The notes beneath the pieces are model-generated. The model saw nothing but the letters and a program-made list of their open reading frames with translations. It made no database searches and had not been told where the DNA came from. Positions 1 through 11,883 of a stretch of 64,000 nucleotides of DNA are shown piece after piece. The DNA is taken from positions 23,374,001 through 23,438,000 of the forward strand of contig CM114272.1 of the NCBI GenBank assembly GCA_050084515.1, read 5' to 3'. This stretch comes from Blasia pusilla (Eukaryota; Marchantiophyta; Marchantiopsida; Blasiales). Each line of letters opens with the position of its first letter. The stretch's first letter is position 1. The translations under genes and the position numbers were made by a program.

Positions 1-28
1 GTTGCAGCGTAAGGTTTGGAGTACGTAC

Positions 29-502
29 CCGAAATAAGAAGAAAGGGATACCGGCAGCCCGAAGATTTTTCTCCACGATCCGGAGACCTCGCAACATGAA
101 TCCAAAATGACGAGCCTTGGCATTCAAGAAATTTTCCACTAAATTAAACGCGACCGCCACTGGAGCACCCTTCTTCTTGGCCTCTTGAATGGCATGAAGC
201 AATGCCCAATTGTCCCGTGAACGTTGGTCTCTCGACATCCAGTAAATAACGGGCCCTAGCTTGGTAGGATCGCCCTGCTTCAAAACGAGCACCCTACCCT
301 GATGCACTTCATCACTGACAGTCGCTTTCTTTTTCAAAACATCCTTCAGCTCGACGTTCGCCGCCTCAGGCTCAAACGCATTCATTTCTTTCCTCGATTT
401 CTTGTTCGCTGGCAAGTCATCCGCTCCCTTCTGGGTTTTCTTAAGGGCCACATCGATTTGCGGCTGCCCAGGCTTCAGCTTTCTCTTAGCAACCGTGGTC
501 AT
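29..502 (-). CDS. PHR1: Class II CPD DNA photolyase, first coding exon (partial, runs off the left edge)
   Basis: Photolyases of this class use FADH- and blue/UV-A light to split cyclobutane pyrimidine dimers. Read on the minus strand from the ATG at 502-500, 158 codons are open and end at 29, followed directly by the splice donor GTACGT (28-23). The first 70 residues or so are Lys/Arg-rich with basic clusters (KRKLK near residue 6, NKKSRK near 33) that could serve as nuclear import signals. From about residue 83 comes the hallmark start of the class II N-terminal alpha/beta domain: GPVIYWMSRDQR, then DNWALLHA, PVAVAFNLV, FGFMLRGLR and a terminal IPFFLFR. This N-terminus is known to hold the antenna half of the fold; the FAD-binding C-terminal domain must lie left of base 1. 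No stop or frameshift is visible, so the gene is probably functional. A GTTGCAG directly upstream of the ATG could be a 5'-UTR intron acceptor. Confidence 0.93.
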
Positions 503-1300
503 CTCTGCAACCACCAGAGAGAAGCGGCCAGACACAAGCAATGGAGCTGAACGAAGGCAATGCTGATAGTTCCGCGTTCTAGGGCAACCGGTGATGAGAG
601 AGAGCACGACAGCAGTGGATAATGGGACAACAGCTCGAAACAACGGGCGTGCAGAAAGAAAAAATTCAGACTTGAGCGTCAACATAGACAGGGGCTATCA
701 AACAGCGCAGATTTCCAGATGAATGAACGCCAGGACCCTGAGAACTCCATACGACGAAGGTTCAAATCAGACCAAGACCACCGCAAATTTCTTTCCGAGG
801 TATGACCGAGTGATTGCAAGCTCAAGACTAATCACTACGGCCCAAGTTCTAGCTGCTGACACAACGAGCTCTGCCTCTCATTCGCGACTCCACCGCTAAA
901 ATTCTCCGCGACACAGGAAAATTACGCACGCGGCATCGCGGCCAGAAAATCGCCAACATCCCCGGCCAAATCGAACCTGCCTAACCCTCAAAGAAGCGCA
1001 TCTTCAGCGCAACCGTTGCGGCATCTCCATCGGCGTGGGTTGCGAAGTTGCACATCGAATTCCGGAGGATGGCGCCAAGCGATGGTTTCATTTCATTTCA
1101 CATTAGGAGCAATGCTGAAACTGTAGTGTCAGTCTAACTTCTCAGGCGTTGATTAAATCCACAAAAGCGAGGGAAAGTGAATACAATCCCCGTCGCACGC
1201 GTGGGACACCCGTCCCTTACGTGGGACTCTCTCGCCCTCGTCTTGACCCTCATTGTCGGTCACCTGGTGCTCTACGTCCCTACCACCCATAAGGAGATCT
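503..1300 (-). promoter_or_regulatory. Upstream region of the photolyase gene (leader and presumed promoter)
   Basis: This stretch lies directly upstream of the photolyase start on the minus strand and is GC-richer than the DNA beyond about 1.35 kb. No convincing coding region was found on either strand. It probably holds the 5' UTR and promoter by position only; no TATA box or light-response element could be identified with confidence. Confidence 0.35.
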
Positions 1301-2589
1301 ACACATGGTGTCGAGCCAATCACCTCCATAACATGGTTCTCATCAATTAACGGATGTTTTCAAGTCTCCTTCACCACCCCATCTATATTATAATGTGAGG
1401 AGGGGGTTTACTTCTTTTGGTAACTCCCCCTTCCCAAAGAAGTGAAGCCCCTCTACGTCTCAAATGTCCTCTTGTGAAAAAAAGTTAAAAGAGATTTGAA
1501 TGAGATTTTATTAAGTCGGCCATCAATTTGAACGAGGAGAGGAGTCGGCCTTATTTTTGAACGAGGGGAGATGACTTCTAATTTGGATCCCACACTTGGC
1601 AAATCTCTACTCACATATGAAACTTTTGGCACTAACTAGCTGTAGTGAGACAAATGTCATCTGACTCGCTTTAGGATGGCGAATAAGTATGCTCTCTAAC
1701 TTGGAGCTCAACAATGTTATCGAAGGAAGTGGCGAGAGGACTGGAGGAAGCTTTCGAAGGAAGTGCCAAGAGAACTGGAGGAAGCATCAGTCGAAGATTC
1801 CGACCATAAATTGGAGCACAATTCGGTCACAAACTGGCGAGAGAACTAGAGGAACCATCAGCCAAAGAGAGGAAGCTTAATTATTTCAAGGTAAATCTTT
1901 CGCGAAGGATCAAAGTTGCCGAGTGTAGGCGTGTCTTTAGTTATGTCTACTCAGTTGTAAACGAGAGAGTTTTCCGTGGAGGTCTGCTACATAAGGTCGG
2001 ATGTGCATGACTAGGAACGTTTTCTTGTAGAATTCCTGACGAGGACGACCTCACTAGCAGCATTGATGCTAGAAAGCAGAGCGCCATCAATCTCGAGAGC
2101 TCGGGCTTAGCGCAGTAACACTCCAACAAGGGAAGCTCCTTCCTCGATTCGGGTTCTATGTGCGGCACTTCTCTCACTTCCCACTGAGCTTAAGTGAAGA
2201 AGCTCATTTTTTCCCCTAGCTCTCCATCTTATTATGAGCAGAGCAATCCCAACACTATGCTTATATCTCAAGTATTCAGGCATGTACCCTACCCCTCTAT
2301 TGCCTTCTCTTGCTTCAGTGCCTCCACGTCTAGTGTCGTCACTAAGCAGTTGCATCAATCTGCTCAAGAAGCCTCCAATTCCAGCATCGATCCCCCCATT
2401 TCTCTGAGTCTGTCACTTCCCGAGACGCGCGACAATAGATCGCTAGTGAGACACTCTTCCCTCTCATCTGTGGCAGCGATTTGGTTTTGTGGATTGATTC
2501 ATCGTGTATCTGATGTGGTGTCGGAATGGTAAGTGTGGTAGTGTGCGTGTTGTGGAGGTTGTGCAGTTTATCTGTGGTCATAGCCTTGC

Positions 2590-2592
<3 letters not shown>
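1301..2592. other. Intergenic DNA, no gene seen
   Basis: Only short open frames without recognisable motifs occur. A few short direct repeats (GAAGGAAGTG with GAGAACTGGAGGAA variants, about 1720-1880) are visible. Nothing supports a gene. Confidence 0.4.

Positions 2593-2630
<38 letters not shown>
2593..2630. repeat. (GA)19 microsatellite
   Basis: An uninterrupted GA dinucleotide run. The flank after it (GGCAATTCATGTGTG) resembles the flank after the second GA tract at 3062-3111 (GGAAATTCCCGTGTG), so both tracts appear to be part of one dispersed repeat. Confidence 0.95.
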
Positions 2631-2632
<2 letters not shown>

Positions 2633-2759
2633 CAATTCATGTGTGATCTGCTCAAGAATGAAAATACAACAACTCTCGATCGATCAAGAGAGAGAAAGAG
2701 ATGTAGGCAATTCCTATATGCTCCCAAAAGTTCAGAGTTCTTGTGCTTTAGCTACCGGC

Positions 2760-3058
2760 GGAAATGAATTTCAGGTCATAACTAGCCGAACAGTTCACTT
2801 TTGGAATTGAATAGCTTGACTCATCGAAAGATATAAGGGCGGGCAGGGCCCGAATCCATTCTGCCCATCCACTCCGTTTGCAACACTTCGGGTTGTTATC
2901 CTTCACAAAGGAGTTGATTTGCAGCGGATTTGTAGAGTCCTTTATGCGTATGTATGAGTGTTTTCCCCCTTTAGTAGGTGCGATGCATAAACGCAGAAGT
3001 CACAACAGTTGACTTATGAATGTCGATCCCTTTGCAACATCCGATCGATCGTCAACTT

Positions 3059-3117
<59 letters not shown>

Positions 3118-3450
3118 CCCGTGTGCTCGCGGATTCTTGGCGATTCCTGTTTGCTCGCATCTTTCATCAACATGGCTTCTAGATGAATTATGGAGCAAAG
3201 AACGGATCGGGTCTTGAATTATCAACCTAAGGCATTCTGAGCGTTCGGAACTGGGGAACAAGTCCTATCTGACCGAACGGTCATCTAAAGATACAAGGCA
3301 AACTGGGCCCGATCCATCCTTCCGGGTTCTGGCAAAATCGGGCAGGTCAAAACTGGCCGAGCGGTCATTAAAAGATACAAGCCAAGTTGGGCCCGATCCA
3401 TTCTTCTGAATTCGGAAAAATCGGGTTGTCATCCTTCTTGCCTGAAGTAT
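2760..3450. repeat. Degenerate tandem repeat around the GA tracts, unit about 84 bp
   Basis: Two adjacent units share GACCGAACGGTCAT / GGCCGAGCGGTCAT, then AAAGATACAAG, then GGGCCCGATCCAT, then ATCGGG. The GGGCCC cores start at 3305 and 3389, a period of 84. A third, more diverged and interrupted unit lies at about 2773-2910 (AACTAGCCGAACAGTTCA, AAAGATATAAGG, GGGCCCGAATCCAT, CTTCGGGTTGTTATCC). The units match each other clearly by eye; function unknown. Confidence 0.7.
3062..3111. repeat. (AG)25 microsatellite
   Basis: An uninterrupted AG dinucleotide run of 50 bp. It generates spurious Arg/Glu and Ser/Leu open frames on the two strands. Confidence 0.95.
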
Positions 3451-3459
3451 CTGCCTTCG

Positions 3460-6400
3460 GTAAGTCTCGAACCGTGCCCACGTAGCCAGCAACAGTCAAC
3501 CTTCTCTCCTAACCAGCCTTGACATTTGTTCATCAGCCGAGGGATGTTATTTTTAGTTATGAACATGGAATGTCGTATATAATGAACTGCTGATAAAGTG
3601 TTGATGTCGGTGCAATGCACGGGCCTTCAAAATAAAAGTATATTACAAGGGTTGCCAATGTATGTTGGTGCATACCATTGCCCAAACATACAACATTACC
3701 ACATGATAGTCCAACATGCACCCCATGTCATACAACATCACACTGCCAACAAAAATATCGTATCACTCAAAGCAAGGAATCACCATTGAACTACTTTCTA
3801 GGGTGTTGGATGGTGCATCCTCACCATCAACCTATGCAACATCATGAATTCTAGGGTACTATAACTACCAAGTATCATATGAATCTCAAACAGACGTCCC
3901 TCCAACTTGGACTTCCTTAGTTCCAATTCCAAGATTATTACCCAACCCAATATCAAGGGGTGTACTCCAGGATCCAAGAGCATGCACTCTAGCCAATATA
4001 CCATACCATATGGCCCAACCAACAAGAACGTTCCCTCTATCATGACTCTTATCACCAAACACGTACCAACCCGGGACATTGGACCCTAAACCCTTTGAAC
4101 CTAGCTATCCCTAGTGATGTGGATAACCCTAGTCATTTCTCCATTAAACATAAATTTGATGATGTTATTATAATTTCATCTAATTTTAATCAAAGACTGG
4201 CAAGATCTTCTAGGCTCGGATGACAAGCATTTATTTCACCTACGTTACCTTTAAACCCAAGCTTAGGTTATTGATTTTAGTTCTACTTTGCAACCTCCAA
4301 GCAAGCGCAAGTGCACTTGAGTGGGATTAATGTGAAAGGTACAAACTTTGAACATTTCATAATTATTTTATACTCTAAGCAACATTTTTGGCTACTTTCT
4401 ATTGTGAATTTATTGGACTCACTTTCTTCATATTGCGTTTTGCAAATGATCATTCTACTTCCACATGGAGGAGCATGAATAGATCCATAGTTTTCATATT
4501 TCACTTATTCAACTTGCATCCATTTCTCCTTAGACTTCTTGTCGTATTTTATTAACCACCTTCAAGAAGGTTTTTGTTTTAGAGGACAATAGTTGATGAT
4601 GAATTATAGTCTATTTTTCAGAATGACTCTATTTCCACAAATGAGATTACTTCCTATTTTCAATATTTTACAACAATGCCCTTGAGCAATTCAGATGACC
4701 TTGATCCCTACGACTTTGTTTCATTCACTTATTTGTTGACTATTTTTCTCTTACTATGATGCATTTGTGATGTTGATTTCTCTAGAGCATGCTACATCTT
4801 TCCCTTTGTTAAGTTTATGTAACTATAGTATAATACCAATAATAGCAATGGTTTTGGGGATCATAATGAATATTTTTTGTTGTAGCAAGTTTTATTATAG
4901 CTTTCATTGGAATCCACAAATATGCTCATTTATAAACTAAAATAATTGTCTCCCTCTGGAACCAGTCCATGGATGTAGCTCATGTAGCGAAGGACTCGAG
5001 CAGCCTCACATATGGCTAGATTCCATTCAAGCCATTTTTCATCCTCTAAGTACATGCATTGGAGAAGGAAACACACTATAGGATTATGATGCACAACCTC
5101 TTTCCGATTATAGGAATTACAATTGATCAATTTTTCCACATGCTTATGACTGTATATGTTCATCTTTGGATGACATTGACGAACGTTCCATTTAGCTTGC
5201 CATTGAGGTTACAGTTATCATCGATATTTTTAGTACAACCCAAGAAGATATTCTTGCAAATGCAACAACCCTTGCTCATGCAGTCCAAGGGCTTGAAGAT
5301 ACAAAAATTTAGTTCAATTAATTTTCCATATATATCAAAAGATACATAGATGACGATCTATCTTAACTCTTGAACTATCTACAATTGAATCAATTCTTCA
5401 TTGAGAATTGAGTAATGTACCCACAGATGAACGAGATGTGCTCCCACATAAGTTACTCTCACATTTTTCTCCATCAAATCTGTGATTTGTTGTTGCACTG
5501 CTCCTTGGATATATTGTCCCCACTTCACCAATGTTTCCTTCCAAGCCTCTTAATAGAAGTGGAGGTGATTTCCATGCACACAAGCACTTGCAACATAATA
5601 CACATACTACTGCTACTACAGATTAATTCATGGACTCATCATAAAACTATTGTTATGCTCGCTTTTGAGAATACTTACGAGCATGCTTGTTTTGAATTAT
5701 TCAATTTTTTCAAATATGTGTTCTATTACTAACTCCTCATGTTGGATGCATGACTCACTACACGTTGCCACATGCTGTGCGAGTTGATTCTTGCAAAGTA
5801 GTTCTTATGTCTTGAAGCTTACATTCAAAGTTTTCAAATGTCATAGTTTATTTATTCTATCATTAGTCTTGCCTATTTCTTGTTTGTTGGAGTTTTTTGT
5901 ACATGCATCAAGATCACTCAATTTATTTCGGAAATGGATTTTTCTTTAGAATCCATCATTAGCCAATTGTCACAATTTCTTCTCAAATCTTAAAAAATTT
6001 AAAAGTGTATCAAATCAGATCTCTTGTCTGATTTTCTCTTCTATTGTAACCAGTCCTTCTTCATATTCCGATGAGATCTTTGGTGCGTTGGAAGCGTCTC
6101 GGGATAAGCTTTCCAACCCGCCCTTATTTATCCCGAACGCATTTCGGGACTAAACGTAATGGTTTGAAACACAGTCAAAATCTCCAAACGCTAGTCGTGT
6201 TCCAAAACTGGTTCTCATATCTTTGGCAACCAACCTTCCAAGACTCAACTCATCTCAAGTCTTGGTTCACGTTTGGTCTAGGTTTCTTGATCGCGATCAC
6301 AAACGCATGAAATGCACAACTCTATTCCGCGTTTCGTCTCTTGGACTTTTCCAAGAGACCTTTCCAAAAGCCTCTACAAAGCACGATCATCCCAGTGTGA

Positions 6401-6480
6401 GTCCACTAGATTTCTGATGTTCTGCTTGACGCCTATTTGGTGTTTTTTGGTTATGAGGTTTGCGACAATTACGCATTTAG
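3460..6480. other. AT-rich intergenic DNA, no gene seen
   Basis: Open frames here are short and overlap on both strands, with no recognisable domain. A low-complexity CAT/ACA-rich stretch occupies about 3640-3850. Around 6060-6420 composition becomes more even, but no protein motif or RNA gene was found. Confidence 0.4.
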
Positions 6481-6482
6481 GA

Positions 6483-7540
6483 GTTTGTATCATCTACACA
6501 AATCCAATGTAAAATCGTGAGTTTCCTTGAGGAAACAGAATTGCACAAGTGAAAACACACGTTTTGAATATATGGAGCTTGAAACAATCAATGTGTATAT
6601 TTCCAATCTAAGTGCATAAGCATTCAAGCTGCTCGTATGTAGACATTGAGGCGGATAATCAATCTCTGGACACACACGATGACAAATTTGGTAGTGGAGG
6701 ATTTGAGCTAGGATGGAAAATTGGGTGTGCTCCATTGTGGGGAATGGTGAGCCAATATTAATGTCAACATTTCCACAAAAAACTGCGTGATTGCAACAAG
6801 ATGGAGGAGACACACATCCACACAAGATCAGATGTAGAGATTACAAGTGTATGCAATCTACAAAATTGTGGATTTGTGTATTATATACAAAAATGCAATG
6901 TAGATCTAAGTTGCCACGAGGAAACAAAATCTGTAAGCGAAAACATTACTTGGCAAGTTCAGCGTGCTTTGGGGGCTCTAAAGGTTTTGAATATGTTGAG
7001 CTCAACGTAATCAATGTATATATTTCCGCAACTTGATTGTGGAAGCATTTTTTCCACATGCTCAAGAGCGGCTTCATCACGGCGGCAACGACAACACTAT
7101 TATGATTATTACATCATTGATTTATTCTTATTTTGCTTTAAGTACATCATTCCTTTATTATTATTATTATTTCAACACTATTATTAGTATTGTTATATCA
7201 TTTTTTCTAATATGAATGTCTAGAACATCCAAAATATATATTCAAAATACTTGCATGCAGATATGGAAACATATAAAAAAACCTACAGACATACACGCCA
7301 ACAAATCCAACACTGCAGAGTTTGAGCTAGGATGGCATATTGGGCATGCTCCACTATAGGGAGTGTTTAGATAGAGGCCACATCAATACATGTAGGCCAA
7401 ATTTTTTGTGAAGGGGAGAGTGGCTAGTGCACAAGCCAACATTTCCACTCAAAGAACCTAGCCTTGTCATTACTGCAAGACGGAGGTGGCGCACATCCAT
7501 GTGGGATCGGACGCAATCTACAAATATGTGGATGTTAAGG
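6483..7540. repeat. Imperfect duplicated segments about 0.6 kb apart
   Basis: Diverged direct repeats are visible. TTGAGCTAGGATGG followed by ATTGGG and GCTCCA occurs at about 6705 and again at about 7321. CACACATCCA followed by GCAATCTACAAAATTGTGGAT (about 6812-6872) recurs as CGCACATCCA with GCAATCTACAAATATGTGGAT (about 7490-7532). GAGGAAACAGAAT / GAGGAAACAAAAT and TTTTGAATAT followed by AATCAATGT recur at about 6530-6590 and 6920-7020. This looks like an old local duplication or nested copies of a dispersed element; no coding domain was recognised. Confidence 0.55.
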
Positions 7541-7983
7541 TGATTTGATGATTGAGAGCGCGCGAACCAACATTTTTGTGCAAATCTAAACCTTAGGCAC
7601 AACATAATGTTATTTACTAAAGAAGATGTAAGCTTCTGACAAGTTCGAAATTTATGTACATGTAACGGTTTCAATGAGGTGGGCCCAGACCTACCAAAAT
7701 AGCAAGTGGGCTTACATGTCCTCCCATTGTGATCAATAAAGGAGACATTAGTGATTGCACTTCTCCTTTGTGGTTGTCTAATTTCGCAAGATCCACCATA
7801 ATCTTCACAATTATACGGTCCACGATGGGTATTGAAGATCTGCATGCAAATTGGGAATAACTATTCACAAGAATCCCACCGGTGATCAGAGGGCAGTTTG
7901 CAAGAGCATACCCTAAATTGCGAAAGCACCGATGGGGAAAATCCCTATAAAGCCAAGATTCAGGAAGAGGACTAGGCAAGAAA

Positions 7984-8345
7984 ACTCGAGACTTTAGCAG
8001 TCACATCCTAGAGCGCCTCAAAGGGTGGCCTTCATAAAGAACTCGAGAACTTAATAGTCACACCCTAAAATGCCTCAAGCGATAGACTCCACTGGCCGGT
8101 TGAGCTCTTCGGAGGCTATGGCTTGGGTGATGGACTACGCAAGAGAACTAGAGACTTTAGTAATCACATCCTAGAATGCCTCAAAGGGTGGACTGTGTAA
8201 AGAACTCGAGAACTTAATAGTCAGACCCTAAAGTGCCTCAAGCGATAGACTCCGCTGGCAGGTTGAGCTCTTCAGAATCCATGGCTTGGGCAGCGGAATT
8301 TGCAAGAGAACTAGAGACTTCAAGAGTCTCTCTACAAGTGCATAC
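7984..8345. repeat. Tandem repeat of 163 bp with internal sub-repeats (higher-order)
   Basis: A unit beginning ACTCGAGACTTTAGCAGTCA starts at 7984, recurs as ACTAGAGACTTTAGTAATCA at 8147 and begins a third time at 8310 before diverging. Each 163-bp unit contains a shorter related sub-unit (ACTCGAGAACTTAATAGTCA followed by CCCTAAA and TGCCTCAAGCGATAGACTCC), so the array is built from two related half-monomers per period. No coding potential is evident. Confidence 0.8.
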
Positions 8346-8811
8346 CAACCAACGGACTCCATATTGTTGTGTTTAGGACTACATGCTTATGAATTGAGAT
8401 AATGCTTATACTCAGCGGACCAATTCAAGTGAGTGTCGCATCATGAGCAATGATTATTCCGCATACAAGTGCATCTGAGCCTTGGTGGTTAAGCGTATAG
8501 GTGGAATTTCACAAATCATAAGAACCATAGATAGATCTCATATAAAACTTAAATTCAAACCCACTATGAAATATTTCCCATAGCACTATAGAAATCTTTG
8601 ATCTGATTATTTAGTGCTTCTCCAAGGTATATGTAATGTTGATCTCATGTTTTGGGACTCATGCTGTACTAAGTCTAGATCCACTAATAATGTTGTGCGT
8701 TCAAGGCAATCCATATTGTTGTAATGTATTGAAGAGAAACATATCCTTTCTCAACTAGAAATCATATTGCCACTTGAACATAGAAAGGTTCAAATCATTC
8801 CGCCAATAGTA

Positions 8812-9129
8812 CTTAGGGATATCGCCTATCCCCTATAACCATATGCATGACTATTGAAGTGTTTCCATTGACACATACATCTAGGAAATCCATCGGAAAA
8901 TATATTTGATAGACATACATTAAAGACAAGAGTAACAATGGAAAATGCTTTAGGTCATTTGAAAGGAATATGGAAAATTCTACAAGATTTTCCAATATAT
9001 CTAGAAATGGTTTCTAAAATGATGTTTACATGTGGAATTCTACATAATTTAATTATCTTGCATGCAGAGCTCCTACGGCAAGACGCCAATGTAGTGGATG
9101 AGAGGATGAATGTGAAAATTATCCAATCA
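8812..9129 (+). pseudogene. PIF/Harbinger transposase remnant, C-terminal part of the DDE domain
   Basis: Read on the plus strand, the frame gives GDIAYPL, then, after stops, NIFDRHTLKTR directly followed by MENALGHLKGIWKILQDFP and MMFTCGILHNLIILHAE. This order (GDxGYPL; N..H...R; VENAFGxLKGRWRIL; ACCxLHN) is the established signature of the end of the DDE_4 domain of PIF/Harbinger transposases, where the Glu of VENAFG is the last catalytic residue. In-frame stops between the GD and EN motifs and the absence of the upstream half show it is dead. It matches the opposite end of the transposase relative to the remnant at 9.95-10.8 kb, which lies on the other strand. Confidence 0.8.
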
Positions 9130-9906
9130 TAGCCTAGAAGTGTAGTTGAGAGGAGAAGAACAATCTTAGATGAATTAGTAAGAGTAGTATTGTTTAAAGA
9201 TTTTTTTGACAAACATGCTTATTTGAGCTATCATAGAACTTGAGGTAGATCTTAAAATTTTAATTTTCAGAATTTTAATTTTTCAAATTAATTTTCCACC
9301 TTGTTTTTCTCTCTCCAATTGAAGCTCCCTATGGTGAAGTTTGAGCATTTGAGACATTTGGTCTAATTTTGTATCCTTGTTTTGGGCTTTTTCTCACTTA
9401 ATAGAAGCAAAATCCTCACTGAATTATGCAAATGACTCCACAAAGAAAGAAACGATAATTTAGTACATTACATATACATGTCAAAAAATAAAAGTAATGG
9501 GTTCGGAAGCATTCTCATGATGGTCATTTTGACTCTAAGTCTGAGGCATAACAATTTATGATTAAAAATACATGACTATTCTAATTTGATAATCTTACAT
9601 TGATTATTTTATGAAACTCACCTTCAAGAAAAGACGGAGAAAAATTCTCCGAGCACTTACACCATAAAAAAATGGGAAATATAAGTGTTCATTGCTTGCC
9701 TATTCACCCTAAACTCCTCTCCATTCTCTTTTTAGGTCAAATTGGAGCAAAATTGAAGGTAACGGAGATTTATGGGCTCCATTGTGATTGGGGCCTCACC
9801 ATAATAGAATTTACACAAACATTTGCAATTCAATAAGAGAAGGGCAATGAAAAACACTGACATAAAAAATGAGAAACTTTGAATAAATAAATAAATAACT
9901 ATATAA
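9130..9906. other. AT-rich spacer between the two Harbinger remnants
   Basis: No gene, repeat with clear ends or terminal inverted repeat was recognised here. Confidence 0.4.
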
Positions 9907-9946
9907 AACTATATATATCTAGATATAGATATATATATATATATAT
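9907..9946. repeat. Imperfect (TA)n tract
   Basis: A run of TA dinucleotides interrupted by CTAG and GATA words. It abuts the C-terminal side of the minus-strand Harbinger remnant. Confidence 0.85.
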
Positions 9947-9949
9947 TCC

Positions 9950-10790
9950 TTAGAATGGAAGGCTCCAAAGCTATGTAAGTTCGTCCCCTGGAGCAATTCA
10001 CACAAGGGCATATTGCCCAAATATTCAAGCTTCATTATGGCTTTGCTTGTGCACATTGGAGCCAAGACGAAAAACGCCTTGGAGAAGCACAAAATAGTTA
10101 GAATGCCCATTACTATAGTGCTTGGGAAAGAATTTCATAGCAAGTTTAACTATGAGTTTGCTATGAGAGCCATCAATAGCTCTTATAATTTGTGAATACC
10201 ACATATATGTTGACATTTTCTCATTTGTTCTTTCATTTCATTAATATCTCGCCATCTTACATATTTCGAGTATAGTCTACATTTACTAGTGAGAATTTCA
10301 ATTATAATGGAAGTATATTTGCCAATAGTAAACTCGTCACTATCATACAAATCGTTGAGCACTCTCGATTGTGGATTATGGGCCAGTTGATAAATGACTA
10401 CCTCAATACATTTAGCTAATTCAACTCTTTGTTTTGCTCTCTCCCACTCCGATATAGTTGGCATGAAAGGTTCGATCTCATACAGTAGTATTTGGAAACT
10501 ATTATAGGACATTCCATATCCCTGACTCATATGCATTTAGAGAAAATCTTCACTATAAGTCCATACCTACTTGTGAATGACCTCCCACCATGTGAATTGC
10601 CTTGGCATGACCCAAAATCCTTTTTGACCCATCTCTCTTGTCAACAACTCATTTCACTGCCACCCAACAACCATGAAGTAGAACATGAGGAAAGTATGAT
10701 TGTCGTCATTGTTGTTCTCCCTTGTACTCATCTAAAGATATTCCAATTCTTCTTCACCAAAAAATACTCCTTCGATAAAACATGTGAAAA
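9950..10790 (-). pseudogene. PIF/Harbinger transposase remnant, N-terminal half
   Basis: Minus-strand translation gives, in order: FWVMPRQFTWWEVI and VWTYSEDFL (the FWVRPR...WWE..L..VW lead-in of plant Harbinger transposases), YGMSYNSFQILLYEIEPFM, then ELAKCIEVVIYQLAHN and EFTIGKYTSIIIEIL (the helix-turn-helix-like 'F.V...TV' region), then, after a frameshift near 10200, IIRAIDGSHSKL, which carries the first catalytic Asp of the DDE triad (GaIDGSH motif). Further left it degenerates (YSNGHSNYFVLLQGVF, matching the 'hS...lQ.v.D' stretch). Several in-frame stops and at least one frameshift make it a pseudogene. The C-terminal catalytic Glu region is missing in this orientation. Confidence 0.8.
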
Positions 10791-11883
10791 ATATATTGGA
10801 TAAATACATAATGACAATGAATGTAATAATCGCTCCTTCACTTCCTTGTCTCCAACATATATCACACTAGTCAAGGTGATATTTAATTTTCTTTATTCTT
10901 TCTCCTTAATTTAACTCCCTCTCTTAATGTGACATGTATTGACACCATAAGAGTCTTTAGAGGACATGTCAACACCTCACGGTTCTCCTCAAACCCCATC
11001 CTCTTTTAATGAATAGAAATAAAATAAAACATAAAATACTTATCAAATATGACCAAAGGAAGGAATTGAAAAAAATTAAACCGTTTCAAAAAAAGACACT
11101 CGTTGCCCTAACTTTTATGTATTGAGAATTGGTACCTATATTTAGCAACCCTTAATAGAGTTTTGAATAAATCGAGACTCTAACTCTTTATGTGAGGCTC
11201 CGTTCGATCCCTGCTCCGTTTCCGAGAGGATATTGTGAAACGGATGAGTCCGTTTTATACCAAACGGAGCCATCCGGCGCCAAACTCACTGAACCGCGAC
11301 CGTGACTGGTCTAGGAGACCGTCGGCTTCGCTTCGAAACGGGCGTGACGCCGGGCGCCAGGTCGCAGCGCGACTTGTCGCCAACGGAAGAACACCGATCC
11401 TCACATCATTTCTACTGATTCGCTCCATTCGTGTTGTCTGATTGCTTTCCTCTCACTCTCTCGGTGTTTCGTGTTCGCTTGCGGAATTCTCCATCGCGTT
11501 GAGCTTCAGGAGGACTAACGCACGCACGCTGGTGAAGAACGAAGTTATCGAGATTTTTTGGTGATTTCCCTGACTTTTGGTCCGTACTTTGTGGTATCGG
11601 TTTACGCAACTGACAGGGGGGAGGACCTAAACTGAGGCTGATAGCGTCGGAGCTTTGATTTTCGTGGAAAATTTGGGGCAATTTAGACGATCTGAATTCT
11701 CTCAAGTGGTTGGGCTCGTGGAAATTGCGTGACATTGAGGGACCATGACGGGAAACCTGCTTGTAGCAGGGGATCTGGTCCGATCGTCAGGTTTAGGGTG
11801 TAGGGTTTAGTGATGACTTGATAAAGGAGGAGGAGGAGAAGAAGTGGAAGAAGAAGAAAGAATTTGAATTTTTTGGGGGAAAA
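10791..11883. other. Intergenic DNA, then leader/promoter of the IscA gene
   Basis: About 10.8-11.17 kb is AT-rich with no gene seen. From about 11.2 kb base composition shifts to GC-richer, consistent with the promoter and 5' UTR of the IscA gene. A minimal upstream ORF (ATG ACT TGA at 11813-11821) lies 62 bp before the main start. No clear TATA box was found. Confidence 0.4.

Noticed and set aside
740-790. tRNA B-box-like GGTTCAAATC
   Set aside because: No A box or cloverleaf can be drawn around it. Similar words at 33093, 40470 and 60829 were rejected for the same reason; no tRNA gene was found in the window.
4083-4100. Telomere-like CCCTAAACCC
   Set aside because: A single unit only, as also at 52691; not an interstitial telomere array.
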